A DNA stretch of 64,000 nt from JBAZUK01 sp041661445 (GTDB taxonomy: Bacteria > Chlamydiota > Chlamydiia > Chlamydiales > SM23-39): the NCBI GenBank assembly GCA_041661445.1, contig JBAZUK010000001.1, positions 372,001-436,000 of the forward strand, given 5' to 3'. A model generated the notes under the pieces. The model ran no database searches and was not told the origin of the DNA. It saw only the letters and a list, made by a program, of their open reading frames with translations. Of this stretch, positions 1-8,521 are shown one piece after another. The stretch's first letter is position 1. Every line of letters starts with the position of its first letter. A program made the position numbers and the translations under genes.

Positions 1-372
1 GTAACTAACAATCATATAGAAATATCTATAAATCCAACGATAAATGGGTTAGATAAAAAAACCGCGGAAGTTAAGAAAAATGATGCAATTAATAAATCAG
101 AAAAGAAAAGAACTCAATTACCTAATTTTTATAAGGCTATGTGGTCATTGATGGCTGTAAGCGCTTTGGTTTTTGGAGTAGGATGTTATTTAAAAACAAG
201 TGATCATGCTAAAACGGCTCTAATCGGCAGAACCCTATATTGGGGAGGTTTGCTCAGCTCTGTTTTTTTCATAGCTGCCGGAGGGTTATATTTATGTTTT
301 TCTTCTGACAATAGTATCTCAAAACAAAATCAGCATCAGATAAAAGAAGATGCAGTTATGTTAAAAGTTTGA
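1..372 (+). CDS. Membrane protein of unknown function, 5' end missing
   Basis: The reading frame is open from the left edge of the window to the TGA at 370-372, so the ATG at 139 is probably internal and the true start lies outside. The visible part has about 46 hydrophilic, Lys/Asn-rich residues, then two hydrophobic segments (around WSLMAVSALVFGVGCYL and WGGLLSSVFFIAAGGLYLCF) separated by a short charged loop, and a polar tail. That is the shape of a two-pass membrane hairpin at the C-terminus of a larger protein. Such bilobed hydrophobic domains are typical of chlamydial inclusion-membrane proteins, but two helices alone do not prove it. No family recognised. Confidence 0.55.
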   Translation, partial: VTNNHIEISINPTINGLDKKTAEVKKNDAINKSEKKRTQLPNFYKAMWSLMAVSALVFGVGCYLKTSDHAKTALIGRTLYWGGLLSSVFFIAAGGLYLCFSSDNSISKQNQHQIKEDAVMLKV

Positions 373-463
373 TAGTTTTTTAATTTCAAAGATTTATTGA
401 ATTATTTTTAGCTTGTTCAGGTAAATTTTAATATTTAAAGAATATTAAGCTGAGCCTGTTTGA

Positions 464-2029
464 TTAATTTTTTGAAATATCAGGTGAAGCTCTTTTTAAA
501 GTCTCTTTAAAACCTTTTAGAGCTTGAGGATGATGATTTTCTTTTTCTAATAATTCCTCTAAATTTTTTAAGTATTTCCATGAGTTAAGGTAGTCAAGTC
601 TCTCAAATGAAATAATGGCTAAGTAATAACTGACGATCGGATCGGATTTATCCAGATCAAAACAGTTTTGTAAATATTTTAACGCTTCTTTTTCCCGTCC
701 TAACTGCAAATAGGTGTTTGCAAGCTGAAAAATCCCGCCCCTGAATTTTGGGAATTTTTCAACGATCTTTTTCAAAGAAGCCTGTTTTTCGATGATTGAC
801 TCTCTATCTCCATCAATAGGTAAAAAAATCGCTTTCAGAGATTCAACATCTGTTTTGCCATTAATAAAATCTTCAATCACATTGTCTTTTGAGATTGAAT
901 ATTCGGATTTGAAATCTTTTAATGGCAGTAATAATTTTTTTCCCTCATCAATTTTTCCAACAAACAATAAATTATATCCTAATAATTGATTCAGGTTGGA
1001 ATCATCAGGCAGATATTTAGAAGCTTTTTCATATAAGCTGACTGCTTCTTCGTATTTTTCATTTCCCCAGCAGACTGAAGCCTGGTTAATGAAAGCAAGA
1101 CCGACAACTTCCTTAATATTTCTTAATTGCAGTTTCTTCGTTTCAATTCCCAGATATATCTCAGATGGAAAATCACAGCCTCTGGCTGTCGTTTCAATAT
1201 TTATTATTTTTCCCTTTTTATCGTTGTATCTTACAAAAATGTGTCCCGGGGGAGTAATTATTTCCAGCTCAAGACCAAGTCTTTGCGCAAGAGATAAATA
1301 CAAAATCGATACGCCCAGGCAAACTCCTCTTCTTGTATCCATTACTGTGGACAAAAATGTAAAGGTATCAATTTCCTTTGCATGAATGGAATGAGGCGGG
1401 AATCTAAATTTTTTCTCATAAAAAATGAAGTAATTGATAGCATTGATTTTATCTATATCAGATGGGTTCTCTGGCAGTTTTGCCATGATCTGAAGCGCCA
1501 TTAAGTCTAAGCAGGATTCAAAATATCTGATTTTGTAAACAGCTTCTTTTTCGTAGCCCATTTCTTCTAGAAACAAAGCTCTTGAAAGATCTATTTGATC
1601 ATTTTGAAGTTTTTGCATTTCCCTGTTGTCCCAGATTTCATATCCCTTTAATTTTCGGTTTTTCAAGGATTTTCCCAAGCTTTCTAAAAAATTTAATTTT
1701 TCATCATCCAAAAAATCTGGGGGTATGGCACTTTGTTTATTGACTAAGTTGATCATCAAGTTGATATCTAGGCTTGGTAAAACCAAAGGATTCTTAACTT
1801 TTTCCTGCTGCAGAAGATTCCATGCTCTTCTTAAAGCTTGCTTTCCTTCTTTTGATTCAGGATATAATTTATAAAATGCAAAATTCTGGATTACAGATTT
1901 CTGATCTAAATTTTTATATAATTGTGTAATTTTTGATTTTTCAAAATTCTCTATTCCCGGAAGGGGTTTCAAAGACGATAGAGATGTGTATAAAAAAAAT
2001 GAAAATAAAAAAACAAGAGATTTTTTCAT
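464..2029 (-). CDS. Exported transglutaminase-like (SirB1-type) protein with TPR repeats
   Basis: 521 residues beginning with a signal peptide (MKKSLVFLFSFFLYTSLSSL). The central part (about 195-310) matches the transglutaminase-like core of the SirB1 family: a Cys in RRGVCLGVS (C237), a His in PGHIFVRY (H263) and the following INIETTARG stretch, which fits the Cys-His-acid order of the fold. From about 315 to 500 there are TPR-like helical pairs (for example NEKYEEAVSLYEKASKYLPD and REKEALKYLQNCFDLDKSDP). In other bacteria SirB1-type proteins are poorly characterised; here the signal peptide suggests a periplasmic or surface role, perhaps in binding or cross-linking proteins. It stands alone between the left-edge gene and the paralogue pair. 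Domain assignment is fairly safe, activity is not shown. Confidence 0.75.
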   Translation of the reverse strand: MKKSLVFLFSFFLYTSLSSLKPLPGIENFEKSKITQLYKNLDQKSVIQNFAFYKLYPESKEGKQALRRAWNLLQQEKVKNPLVLPSLDINLMINLVNKQSAIPPDFLDDEKLNFLESLGKSLKNRKLKGYEIWDNREMQKLQNDQIDLSRALFLEEMGYEKEAVYKIRYFESCLDLMALQIMAKLPENPSDIDKINAINYFIFYEKKFRFPPHSIHAKEIDTFTFLSTVMDTRRGVCLGVSILYLSLAQRLGLELEIITPPGHIFVRYNDKKGKIINIETTARGCDFPSEIYLGIETKKLQLRNIKEVVGLAFINQASVCWGNEKYEEAVSLYEKASKYLPDDSNLNQLLGYNLLFVGKIDEGKKLLLPLKDFKSEYSISKDNVIEDFINGKTDVESLKAIFLPIDGDRESIIEKQASLKKIVEKFPKFRGGIFQLANTYLQLGREKEALKYLQNCFDLDKSDPIVSYYLAIISFERLDYLNSWKYLKNLEELLEKENHHPQALKGFKETLKRASPDISKN

Positions 2030-2176
2030 ATGCCAACCTATAAATCAGATGATAAAAGGAAAATGATTTGACGTAAAGAGTTTATCTTGTCGTTTTAAAA
2101 ATTAACTTTTTATGTACATTAAAAAGATTGAAAAAATTTGATTGGGAAAAAATATATTCAAAATCTATTTCTTATA

Positions 2177-3718
2177 TTAGCTATTTATATATTCTCTAAG
2201 AGATTTTTCAATAATTTGATAGCCATTTTTTTTTGCTTCAGCCAGAGCTTCTTCGGTATCGCAGTCATTTAATACATAATTAGACTCTTGGAATGAGTCT
2301 AAAATCTTTTTTACTATTCCTTCATATCCGTTTTTGGAAGCTTGCACTAATGCGCCTCCCCAGCCATTTCTATCTATAGGAATTCTTACATATACGGTAA
2401 AAGTCATAAGTCGATAAATGAAAAAACTTTCTGTAAAACTTGAAGTGAATCTGTCATTTGGAGTAGAGGCTGTTTTTATTAATGCTTCAGCTAAAATTTG
2501 AGGAGTAGTGTTAGGTATAAAAGTGCTTGTTGAGAATGTTTCAAGCATCCTTGAATTTTTAGAATCTACAGCATCCATGAACATTTTCTCAATATCATCT
2601 TTCGATGCTTTTCCAAGTTTTGAAACTAATTCTGAATTAAATTTTTGTGATTTTTTGTGATATTTTGATTTTTCAAATGCATCAAATATTGATGCATCTT
2701 GAAGATCAAAAGCAATATTAAGAGCATTACTGATTGCTACTGTTGGAATTTCCTGAGAAGAATTTAACAAGGATTCTATGGAAGTCATATGCTGATATAA
2801 TACATTCAAAAGAAGAAGCGTTGATAGATCATCTGGGCTAATAAATTCAGATAATCTTGAATTCAGGACCATTGGCAGATAATCGGTGTATTTTGAAAGG
2901 AATTTTAAAAAATTTATAAAGTCGTTTTTGTGATTTTCGTCTATTTTAAAATTTTTATCACACAGCAGCTTTCCAAAGGTATTAAAATCATCTTGAAGTA
3001 TTGAACAGACGAGAAGAATCAATTTTGGCTCTGATCTTGAACATTCTAGGGGTTCTTTCTTAAATTCTTTAGAATTTATAAATCTTTTTACGGCCTCATC
3101 AACAAATGTTTTTTGATCACATTTTATAGCCTCGAAGAAAATAGAATATAAGTTAGGCCCCCTATCGTCTGACCATATTGGAATTTCAGGTAAAACAGGA
3201 GCATCTAGAAAAGAAATGGCAAGTTGAATGAGATTTCTTTCTAAGGCCTCAATAATTTTGAAGTAAAAGACTTCTTTTGACTTTAATGTTTTTAACCAAA
3301 AGTATTTTAAATGCTCTTTTCTTACTGTTTCGGTATCTTCTCTATGGTCTTTTATTCTATCTGATGAGATAGGCGTTGTGGTAGAGGGGTTGAGGAGAGA
3401 GGTGATTTGCCTTGTTATTTTTTGAACGACTTGCCTTACTTCTAAAACTTTGTCTTCGAAGATTGGCTCTAACTTTTGCACAAGATTTTTTTCTGCTTTA
3501 ACATTTTCTTTAGTTTTAGTGGGTGCTTTATTTTGATCTGATGGGATAGAAGCCTTAGCAGAAGACTGGAAAGGATAGGTAGTTTGATTTGTTATTATTT
3601 GAGCGGCTCGTTGTGCTTTTAATGCTTCAGTATCGATTGTTTCTAAATTTTGTCCGGTAGATAGCATATTTAGAGAATAGGGATTTATGATTTGGTTATC
3701 TTGGATTCTAATAGTCAT
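2177..3718 (-). CDS. Helical-repeat protein, paralogue A of a tandem pair
   Basis: 513 residues, no signal peptide or membrane segment. The first ~120 residues are polar and low in order (Lys/Thr/Ser-rich, with a basic heptad-like stretch near KVLEVRQVVQKI). The rest is made of short helical pairs of ankyrin-like or degenerate repeat character, ending in GWGGALVQASKNG followed by EGIVKKIL, which resembles an ankyrin unit. The next gene upstream (3968-5266) shares the same blocks in the same order (GPNLYSIF/GPTIYFLL, EPKLILLVC/QPKLILFIC, ILAEALIKTAST/ILADALIKIAST, GWGGAL). Being soluble, species-specific and next to a secretion block, it could be a type III effector; this is inference only. 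No database family recognised. Confidence 0.6.
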   Translation of the reverse strand: MTIRIQDNQIINPYSLNMLSTGQNLETIDTEALKAQRAAQIITNQTTYPFQSSAKASIPSDQNKAPTKTKENVKAEKNLVQKLEPIFEDKVLEVRQVVQKITRQITSLLNPSTTTPISSDRIKDHREDTETVRKEHLKYFWLKTLKSKEVFYFKIIEALERNLIQLAISFLDAPVLPEIPIWSDDRGPNLYSIFFEAIKCDQKTFVDEAVKRFINSKEFKKEPLECSRSEPKLILLVCSILQDDFNTFGKLLCDKNFKIDENHKNDFINFLKFLSKYTDYLPMVLNSRLSEFISPDDLSTLLLLNVLYQHMTSIESLLNSSQEIPTVAISNALNIAFDLQDASIFDAFEKSKYHKKSQKFNSELVSKLGKASKDDIEKMFMDAVDSKNSRMLETFSTSTFIPNTTPQILAEALIKTASTPNDRFTSSFTESFFIYRLMTFTVYVRIPIDRNGWGGALVQASKNGYEGIVKKILDSFQESNYVLNDCDTEEALAEAKKNGYQIIEKSLREYINS

Positions 3719-3967
3719 GAAAACTCTTTCTATTAATAATTTATTTTATTAAATTATATGTTTTTTTATATTAAAAAGAATTGTTAAATTTTATTTTATT
3801 ATAATTAAAAAATAATATTTATAGATAAGAAAAGCTAATAACTGGATTATAAAAACTTATGTTTAATTTTTTGCTTTTTTTTAATATTTGAAACTGATCT
3901 CAATATTTTTGTATATTAAATTTTCTTCTAAATATGCTGTTTAACTAAAGATAACTTATTTTTATTG

Positions 3968-5266
3968 TTACTTGTCATGTATAAATTTTTCAATGGCAGT
4001 AGCGATTTCCTGATGCTCATTTTCAGTAGCTTGGGTAGTAGCTGGAAACAAACAGTCATTTAATGGAATTTCTGGTGCTATTGGTAAATCTAAAATAATG
4101 TTGACGATTTTTTCGTGGCCGTTTTTTGAAGCCTGTATTAACGCTCCTCCCCAGCCATCTTTTCCATTCGGAATCTTTATGTTCTTTGTAAATTTAAGTG
4201 TTTGCGAGAAAAAATGCGTTACGAAATTTAAAGTAAATTTGCACTTTGGTGAAGTCGAAGCGATTTTTATTAGCGCGTCTGCAAGGATTTTGGGCGATAA
4301 AACCATATTTGGAAATAATAATAATTCATGGATTATCCAGATGTTCCCATTTTCTACTGCCTCTGAAAACTTTTCCTCGAGTTGCTCATTAGTGGCTTTC
4401 TGCAGAAAATCGTTTAATCCTTTTCTTTTTTTTTCAATTATTTCATTAAACTGCGATTCGAATATGGTTAAGAGCTTCTCTACAGGTAAATCAAGGGCAT
4501 AAAAATAAAAATTGCAGAGCATATCCTCTGGAATTGTAAAAGAGGATGAATTTAGCATTAGGAAAACAGAGTATAGGTGAGAATTAAATATGTTAATAAA
4601 CAACATATCAATAAAATCTTCAAAAGAAATTAATTTCATTATTCCGGAATTTAATACTAAAGACAGGTCTTCACAATATTTAGATAAGAATTTTAAGCAT
4701 ATTTTTAAATCTTCTATATCAAATTTTTCTTCTTTAAACTTTTCAGATTTTAATAATTTAGATAGAGTTTCTTCTTTTTTCAAAATTATCGCACAGATAA
4801 AAAGTATCAATTTGGGTTGTTGTTCATCAGATTGTAAAGTGTCCGTAATGAATTCCTCAGAAATTAAAAACTTTTCAGCCAATTCAACGACAAATTCTTT
4901 TTGGTCATATCTGATTGCATTTAGGAGAAGAAAATAAATTGTGGGACCGCTTTCATTTGAAAATACAAGCATTTTATCGATGATTGGCGCTTCAAGTAAA
5001 TCCAAACAAAGAGAACTGTTTTTTTTAAAAGCATCCATGAAATAACCATATAAGGTATTAGCATCAGATATTTCATTTAACCAGTCTCTTAAAATATGTT
5101 CCGAATTATTTGGATTGCTTTTAATGCCCTCTTCGGGAGTTTGGGGGGATTTCAATTCATTATTTTCCTCCTGCACCTCCTCCGGCTCTTCGACTTCTAT
5201 TATTGTATCGAATGTTGGTGTAAATAATGCTTGATGTCTTGTATTATTTACTGGATTGACAGACAT
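3968..5266 (-). CDS. Helical-repeat protein, paralogue B of a tandem pair
   Basis: 432 residues, a shorter homologue of the neighbouring 513-residue protein, lacking most of its N-terminal disordered region. It has an acidic N-terminus (EVEEPEEVQEENNE), then helical repeats, and the same C-terminal ankyrin-like signature (GWGGALIQASKNG, then EKIVNIIL). Conserved block order over about 370 residues, with many substitutions, points to an old duplication. The gene follows malQ on the same strand after a 131-base A+T gap containing inverted repeats. No enzyme motif is visible. Possible secreted effector or host-interaction protein; unproven. Confidence 0.6.
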   Translation of the reverse strand: MSVNPVNNTRHQALFTPTFDTIIEVEEPEEVQEENNELKSPQTPEEGIKSNPNNSEHILRDWLNEISDANTLYGYFMDAFKKNSSLCLDLLEAPIIDKMLVFSNESGPTIYFLLLNAIRYDQKEFVVELAEKFLISEEFITDTLQSDEQQPKLILFICAIILKKEETLSKLLKSEKFKEEKFDIEDLKICLKFLSKYCEDLSLVLNSGIMKLISFEDFIDMLFINIFNSHLYSVFLMLNSSSFTIPEDMLCNFYFYALDLPVEKLLTIFESQFNEIIEKKRKGLNDFLQKATNEQLEEKFSEAVENGNIWIIHELLLFPNMVLSPKILADALIKIASTSPKCKFTLNFVTHFFSQTLKFTKNIKIPNGKDGWGGALIQASKNGHEKIVNIILDLPIAPEIPLNDCLFPATTQATENEHQEIATAIEKFIHDK

Positions 5267-5267
5267 G

Positions 5268-5328
5268 AAAAACTCTTAATTTTTTTAAGGATTTTAGAGT
5301 TTTTAATATTTAAAAAAAAATATTAAAA
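5268..5328. other. Two A+T inverted repeats between malQ and paralogue B
   Basis: AAAAACTCT at 5268-5276 is complementary to AGAGTTTTT at 5296-5304 (9 pairs, 19-base loop), and TTTTAATATTT is followed almost at once by AAATATTAAAA around 5301-5328. The second could act as a weak terminator for the malQ transcript or a transcript stabiliser, but in such A+T-rich sequence chance is a fair alternative. Confidence 0.3.
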
Positions 5329-5397
5329 TTTTTTGTATTGATATTAAAAAACATCAAAAGTTCTAATTAATATGGAAAGCAGGATTTTTATAAAAAA

Positions 5398-6984
5398 TTA
5401 AGACAGGATTTCTTTTAGATCATCATTAAGCTTTGTATGGTTCATTATTTGTTCAAAAGTAGGCTTAAATCTGTAAGTCCAGTTAATCGGATTTGTTGTT
5501 CCGGGAACATTTATTCTCTCATCTTCTAAATTTTCCCAGACTAATTCCGGGTAAAGGGCTAGATATTCCTGCAAAAGATTCACATGAAAAATTGAAGAAT
5601 TATGATGAACATCGTATAAAATTTCTTTCCTTTGAGAATAAGATAAGTCAGGAGCGTAAGACCAATTTTTGAGCTTCGCAAGTTTATTTGCTTCTTCAGG
5701 ATAATTTTTCCACCATAGAGCAAAGGTATTTGAATCATGGGTGGATAGGCTTATCAAACTCAAAGGATTGTATTTATTCAGTCTTAAGAAATTTAAATGA
5801 GTTTTCTGCCATGGAACAATTTTTGTGCCGCAGATGCCTAAATTTCTTAATGTTTTATAGACAATTTTGGGAATTAACCCAAGATCTTCGGCAATGGGAA
5901 GGAGAGCAGAGAAATTCAACATCATTAAGAGATGGTCTATTCCATGTCTTTCCCATTCGGAAGGGTTTTGAGGTAAAAACCTGCCCTCCGTAGCTGTTTC
6001 ATTGACATGCATCGCCCAGATTCTGAAAAAACCGACGACATGATCGATTCTATACATGTGATATATGCTTGTTATTGAGTCCAAACGTCTTTTGAACCAG
6101 TGATAATCGCTTTTTTTCAATTCATCCCAGTTGTAAAGAGGAAAACCCCATCTTTGTCCGAAAAAGTTATAATTATCAGGCGGAGCTCCTGCAACAAAAT
6201 TGGTATCAAAAAAAGATCTGTTATACCAGACATCACAGCTGTTTTTGCTTAAAAGAATGGGTACATCGCCAAAAATAAGGATATTGTGTTCATCTGCATA
6301 TTTTTTAACTTCTGTAAGCTGGCTGAAACAGAAATACTGCAGGGCAAAATAAAACTGAATTTTGTTTTGATATTTTTCTATATATTTGGATTTGCTTTGA
6401 GGATTAATGTTTTGAAGTTCAAGCGGCCATTGGTCCCAATTTTTATAATTTTGTTCTTCTTCAATGGCTCTGAAAAGGCCGTATTCTTCAAGCCAAGGGT
6501 TGTTTTTTATAAAGAGATGGAAGTTGCTATCTTTTATTAAATCGTCGTAAATGAATAGATAATATTGATATAAAAAATCTAATTTTAAATTTTTTAATTG
6601 AAGATAGTGATATTTGTTATAGGAATTAAAAATTTTAAATTCATTTAGTTTTTCTTTAAGAGGGATGTTTTCATTTACTTTATCAAGAGCATATAAAGAA
6701 ATGTGAATTGGATTTAAAGCGCAGGAACTTATTGCATTGTATGGGGAAGGATCCTGGCCTGTTTCGTTTAGGGGAAGAAGCTGAATGACATCGAATCCGA
6801 TATTTTTACACCAATCAATTACTTTTTTAAGATCTAAAAACTCTCCAATTCCTGAACTGTTTTCACATCTTAATGAAAAAAGCGGAATTACAATTCCATG
6901 ATGATGGAATATCCCTATTTTATCCCAATGTTTTGCTGCAGGTGTCTGAGGAAGGTATTTTTTTAAGGCATCTATTTCTTTCAT
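5398..6984 (-). CDS. malQ: 4-alpha-glucanotransferase (amylomaltase)
   Basis: 528 residues, normal length for GH77 amylomaltase, which transfers alpha-1,4-glucan segments between maltodextrins during glycogen turnover in the cytosol. The catalytic set is present: nucleophile D314 in YRIDHVVGFF, acid/base E366 in IAEDLG, and the transition-state pair H416-D417 in STHDSNT; FGDVPILLS and GWFPL-type loop sequences also fit the family. Its ATG overlaps the stop of the chaperone gene upstream (ATGA), so it is the last gene of the type III operon. Linkage of malQ with the copN block is a chlamydial trait (CT087-CT091 in C. trachomatis as I recall). Confidence 0.95.
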   Translation of the reverse strand: MKEIDALKKYLPQTPAAKHWDKIGIFHHHGIVIPLFSLRCENSSGIGEFLDLKKVIDWCKNIGFDVIQLLPLNETGQDPSPYNAISSCALNPIHISLYALDKVNENIPLKEKLNEFKIFNSYNKYHYLQLKNLKLDFLYQYYLFIYDDLIKDSNFHLFIKNNPWLEEYGLFRAIEEEQNYKNWDQWPLELQNINPQSKSKYIEKYQNKIQFYFALQYFCFSQLTEVKKYADEHNILIFGDVPILLSKNSCDVWYNRSFFDTNFVAGAPPDNYNFFGQRWGFPLYNWDELKKSDYHWFKRRLDSITSIYHMYRIDHVVGFFRIWAMHVNETATEGRFLPQNPSEWERHGIDHLLMMLNFSALLPIAEDLGLIPKIVYKTLRNLGICGTKIVPWQKTHLNFLRLNKYNPLSLISLSTHDSNTFALWWKNYPEEANKLAKLKNWSYAPDLSYSQRKEILYDVHHNSSIFHVNLLQEYLALYPELVWENLEDERINVPGTTNPINWTYRFKPTFEQIMNHTKLNDDLKEILS

Positions 6985-7391
6985 AATAATGGCGAAGCTT
7001 GTCCTTTCGAAACTGAATCATGATATAAAAAAACAAGATCTACGAAAGTTTTAAGATAATTATAAATTGCTTCGTTATCAGTGCTTAATAGGTTCAGAAA
7101 ATTAAAAATTGCCAGTGTATTTGCTTTTTCATAATAGCCGAATGTTGCGATAATTGGATATTTATCATTCTCTTTCAAGCCATTTAGCAGGATATTCTCT
7201 CTAAACTTTCCTGCGGGAAGCTGAACGGCAGATGAGAAAATTATCAAGTTTTCAGCACTTTCATCCAATTCTAATTGAACTGATATTGTATCATCAAATA
7301 ATATGCTGCAGGATTGATTGGAATCTATTCTCAATTCGATATCTAATTTATTTGATAAATAATTTAGAAGCTCTTCATATTTATCAATCAT
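6981..7391 (-). CDS. scc1: Type III secretion chaperone, CesT-like (Scc1-type)
   Basis: 136 residues, small and acidic, with the alternating beta/alpha layout of class I (CesT/SycE) secretion chaperones: an N-terminal helix (DKYEELLNYLSNKLD), several amphipathic strands and a C-terminal helix (NYLKTFVDLVFLYHDSV). The position directly after copN, with 8 bases of overlap, and before malQ matches the chlamydial Scc1 gene, whose product pairs with Scc4 to chaperone CopN. No sequence motif is diagnostic, so the name rests mainly on context, size and fold pattern. Confidence 0.8.
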   Translation of the reverse strand: MIDKYEELLNYLSNKLDIELRIDSNQSCSILFDDTISVQLELDESAENLIIFSSAVQLPAGKFRENILLNGLKENDKYPIIATFGYYEKANTLAIFNFLNLLSTDNEAIYNYLKTFVDLVFLYHDSVSKGQASPLL

Positions 7392-8517
7392 TTTCTTCCT
7401 CTTCTTCTAATTTCTCTTCTAATCCCTCTAAAGTTTGAATGAAGGCGCTTAAAGCTTCCTGACGATGTTTTTCCGACTTATATAATTTTAGCGAGGTTTG
7501 TCTGATAGCATCTCTCATCTGAGTGTAAACGATTATCTGGGCAAGTGTTTCAGATGAAATGCCCATGTATCTGCTAAGAAATAAAATTTTTTCAGATGAA
7601 AAATATTTTTCTTTTAGAAGATTAATAAATAATTTTGAAAGATTTTCGAAGTTAACGTTGGGAGGTTTTATAAGTCCGAAATGATCGAATTGAGTTGAAA
7701 CAAGATTAGTTCTGGAATTAAAAAAATTATAAACCCCTAATATTGCCTGCAATAATTGTGTATCTTCAATTAGTCTGATCAGTTCAGGCCTCGTGATGGA
7801 TGGTCCTTTTGCTTTCAGATCTGCCCCAAGGGAATGAAACAAAAATCGCATAATGAGTTTCATGTCCACATAATTAAATTTAGAAGAAAGCTCATCAAAT
7901 AAAGTATGAGGAGTTCTTGGATTGCCCGTTATGTCCCTGTACATATCGCGAAGCGCTGATGGTGAGCCTAGTCCTGATTTAGAAAACAATTCTGCCTGGA
8001 AATTAATGTTTCTTCCGGCAACTATTTCTCTTTTGTAAGTAGCATTTAAAAATTCTTTTGCCCTGGCAACTTTGACGCCAAGTTTTCCCTGAGTGGTCTG
8101 AAGTAAAAAATCAAGAGCATCATCAGCTAAAGTATAATCCGGATAAAAACTTAAAACTTTTCTTAAGATATCTTCTACGCTGTCTTCATCAGAAATCGAA
8201 TCCCTTAAAATTAATAGGGTTTTGATCTTCAGTTCATAATTTTTCTTATTAAATCTAAAAGCGGTATCTTCAATGTTCCTAGTTTCTTCTATTATTTCAA
8301 CTTCTTCATCTGAAAACTGGCTTTTTGAAAGAGATTTTTTTGAGATCCTTTGGTCTTCCAACGGCTTGAAAAGACGTCTCATGGCAACAATATTAAAGCC
8401 CGAATCTTCAAAGGATCTTAAGGCCCTGTCGGAAGCAACCTGTCTTGCGGTTCTTTGCTGGGATTTGATCTGCTGCGCAATTTGAGTGCGCTTTGCCTGG
8501 ATTCTGTTTATATCCAT
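7384..8517 (-). CDS. copN: Type III secretion gatekeeper CopN/SctW
   Basis: 377 residues, similar in size to chlamydial CopN and the YopN/MxiC gatekeepers, which plug the export gate until host contact and then may be secreted. The polar, Gln/Arg-rich N-terminus (RIQAKRTQIAQQIKSQQRT) fits a secretion signal and chaperone-binding region; the remainder is mostly helical with a family-like segment ELFSKSGLGSPSALRDMYRD. The C-terminus ends in an acidic run (LEEKLEEEEEND). It lies 4 bases after sctV and overlaps its chaperone gene, which supports tight co-translation. Function as a gatekeeper is secure; whether it also acts on host microtubules as in Chlamydia is unknown. Confidence 0.9.
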   Translation of the reverse strand: MDINRIQAKRTQIAQQIKSQQRTARQVASDRALRSFEDSGFNIVAMRRLFKPLEDQRISKKSLSKSQFSDEEVEIIEETRNIEDTAFRFNKKNYELKIKTLLILRDSISDEDSVEDILRKVLSFYPDYTLADDALDFLLQTTQGKLGVKVARAKEFLNATYKREIVAGRNINFQAELFSKSGLGSPSALRDMYRDITGNPRTPHTLFDELSSKFNYVDMKLIMRFLFHSLGADLKAKGPSITRPELIRLIEDTQLLQAILGVYNFFNSRTNLVSTQFDHFGLIKPPNVNFENLSKLFINLLKEKYFSSEKILFLSRYMGISSETLAQIIVYTQMRDAIRQTSLKLYKSEKHRQEALSAFIQTLEGLEEKLEEEEEND

Positions 8518-8521
8518 AATT

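Noticed and set aside
4098..4502. 134-codon plus-strand frame opposite paralogue B
   Set aside because: Antisense to a coding gene; no signal, start site or family.
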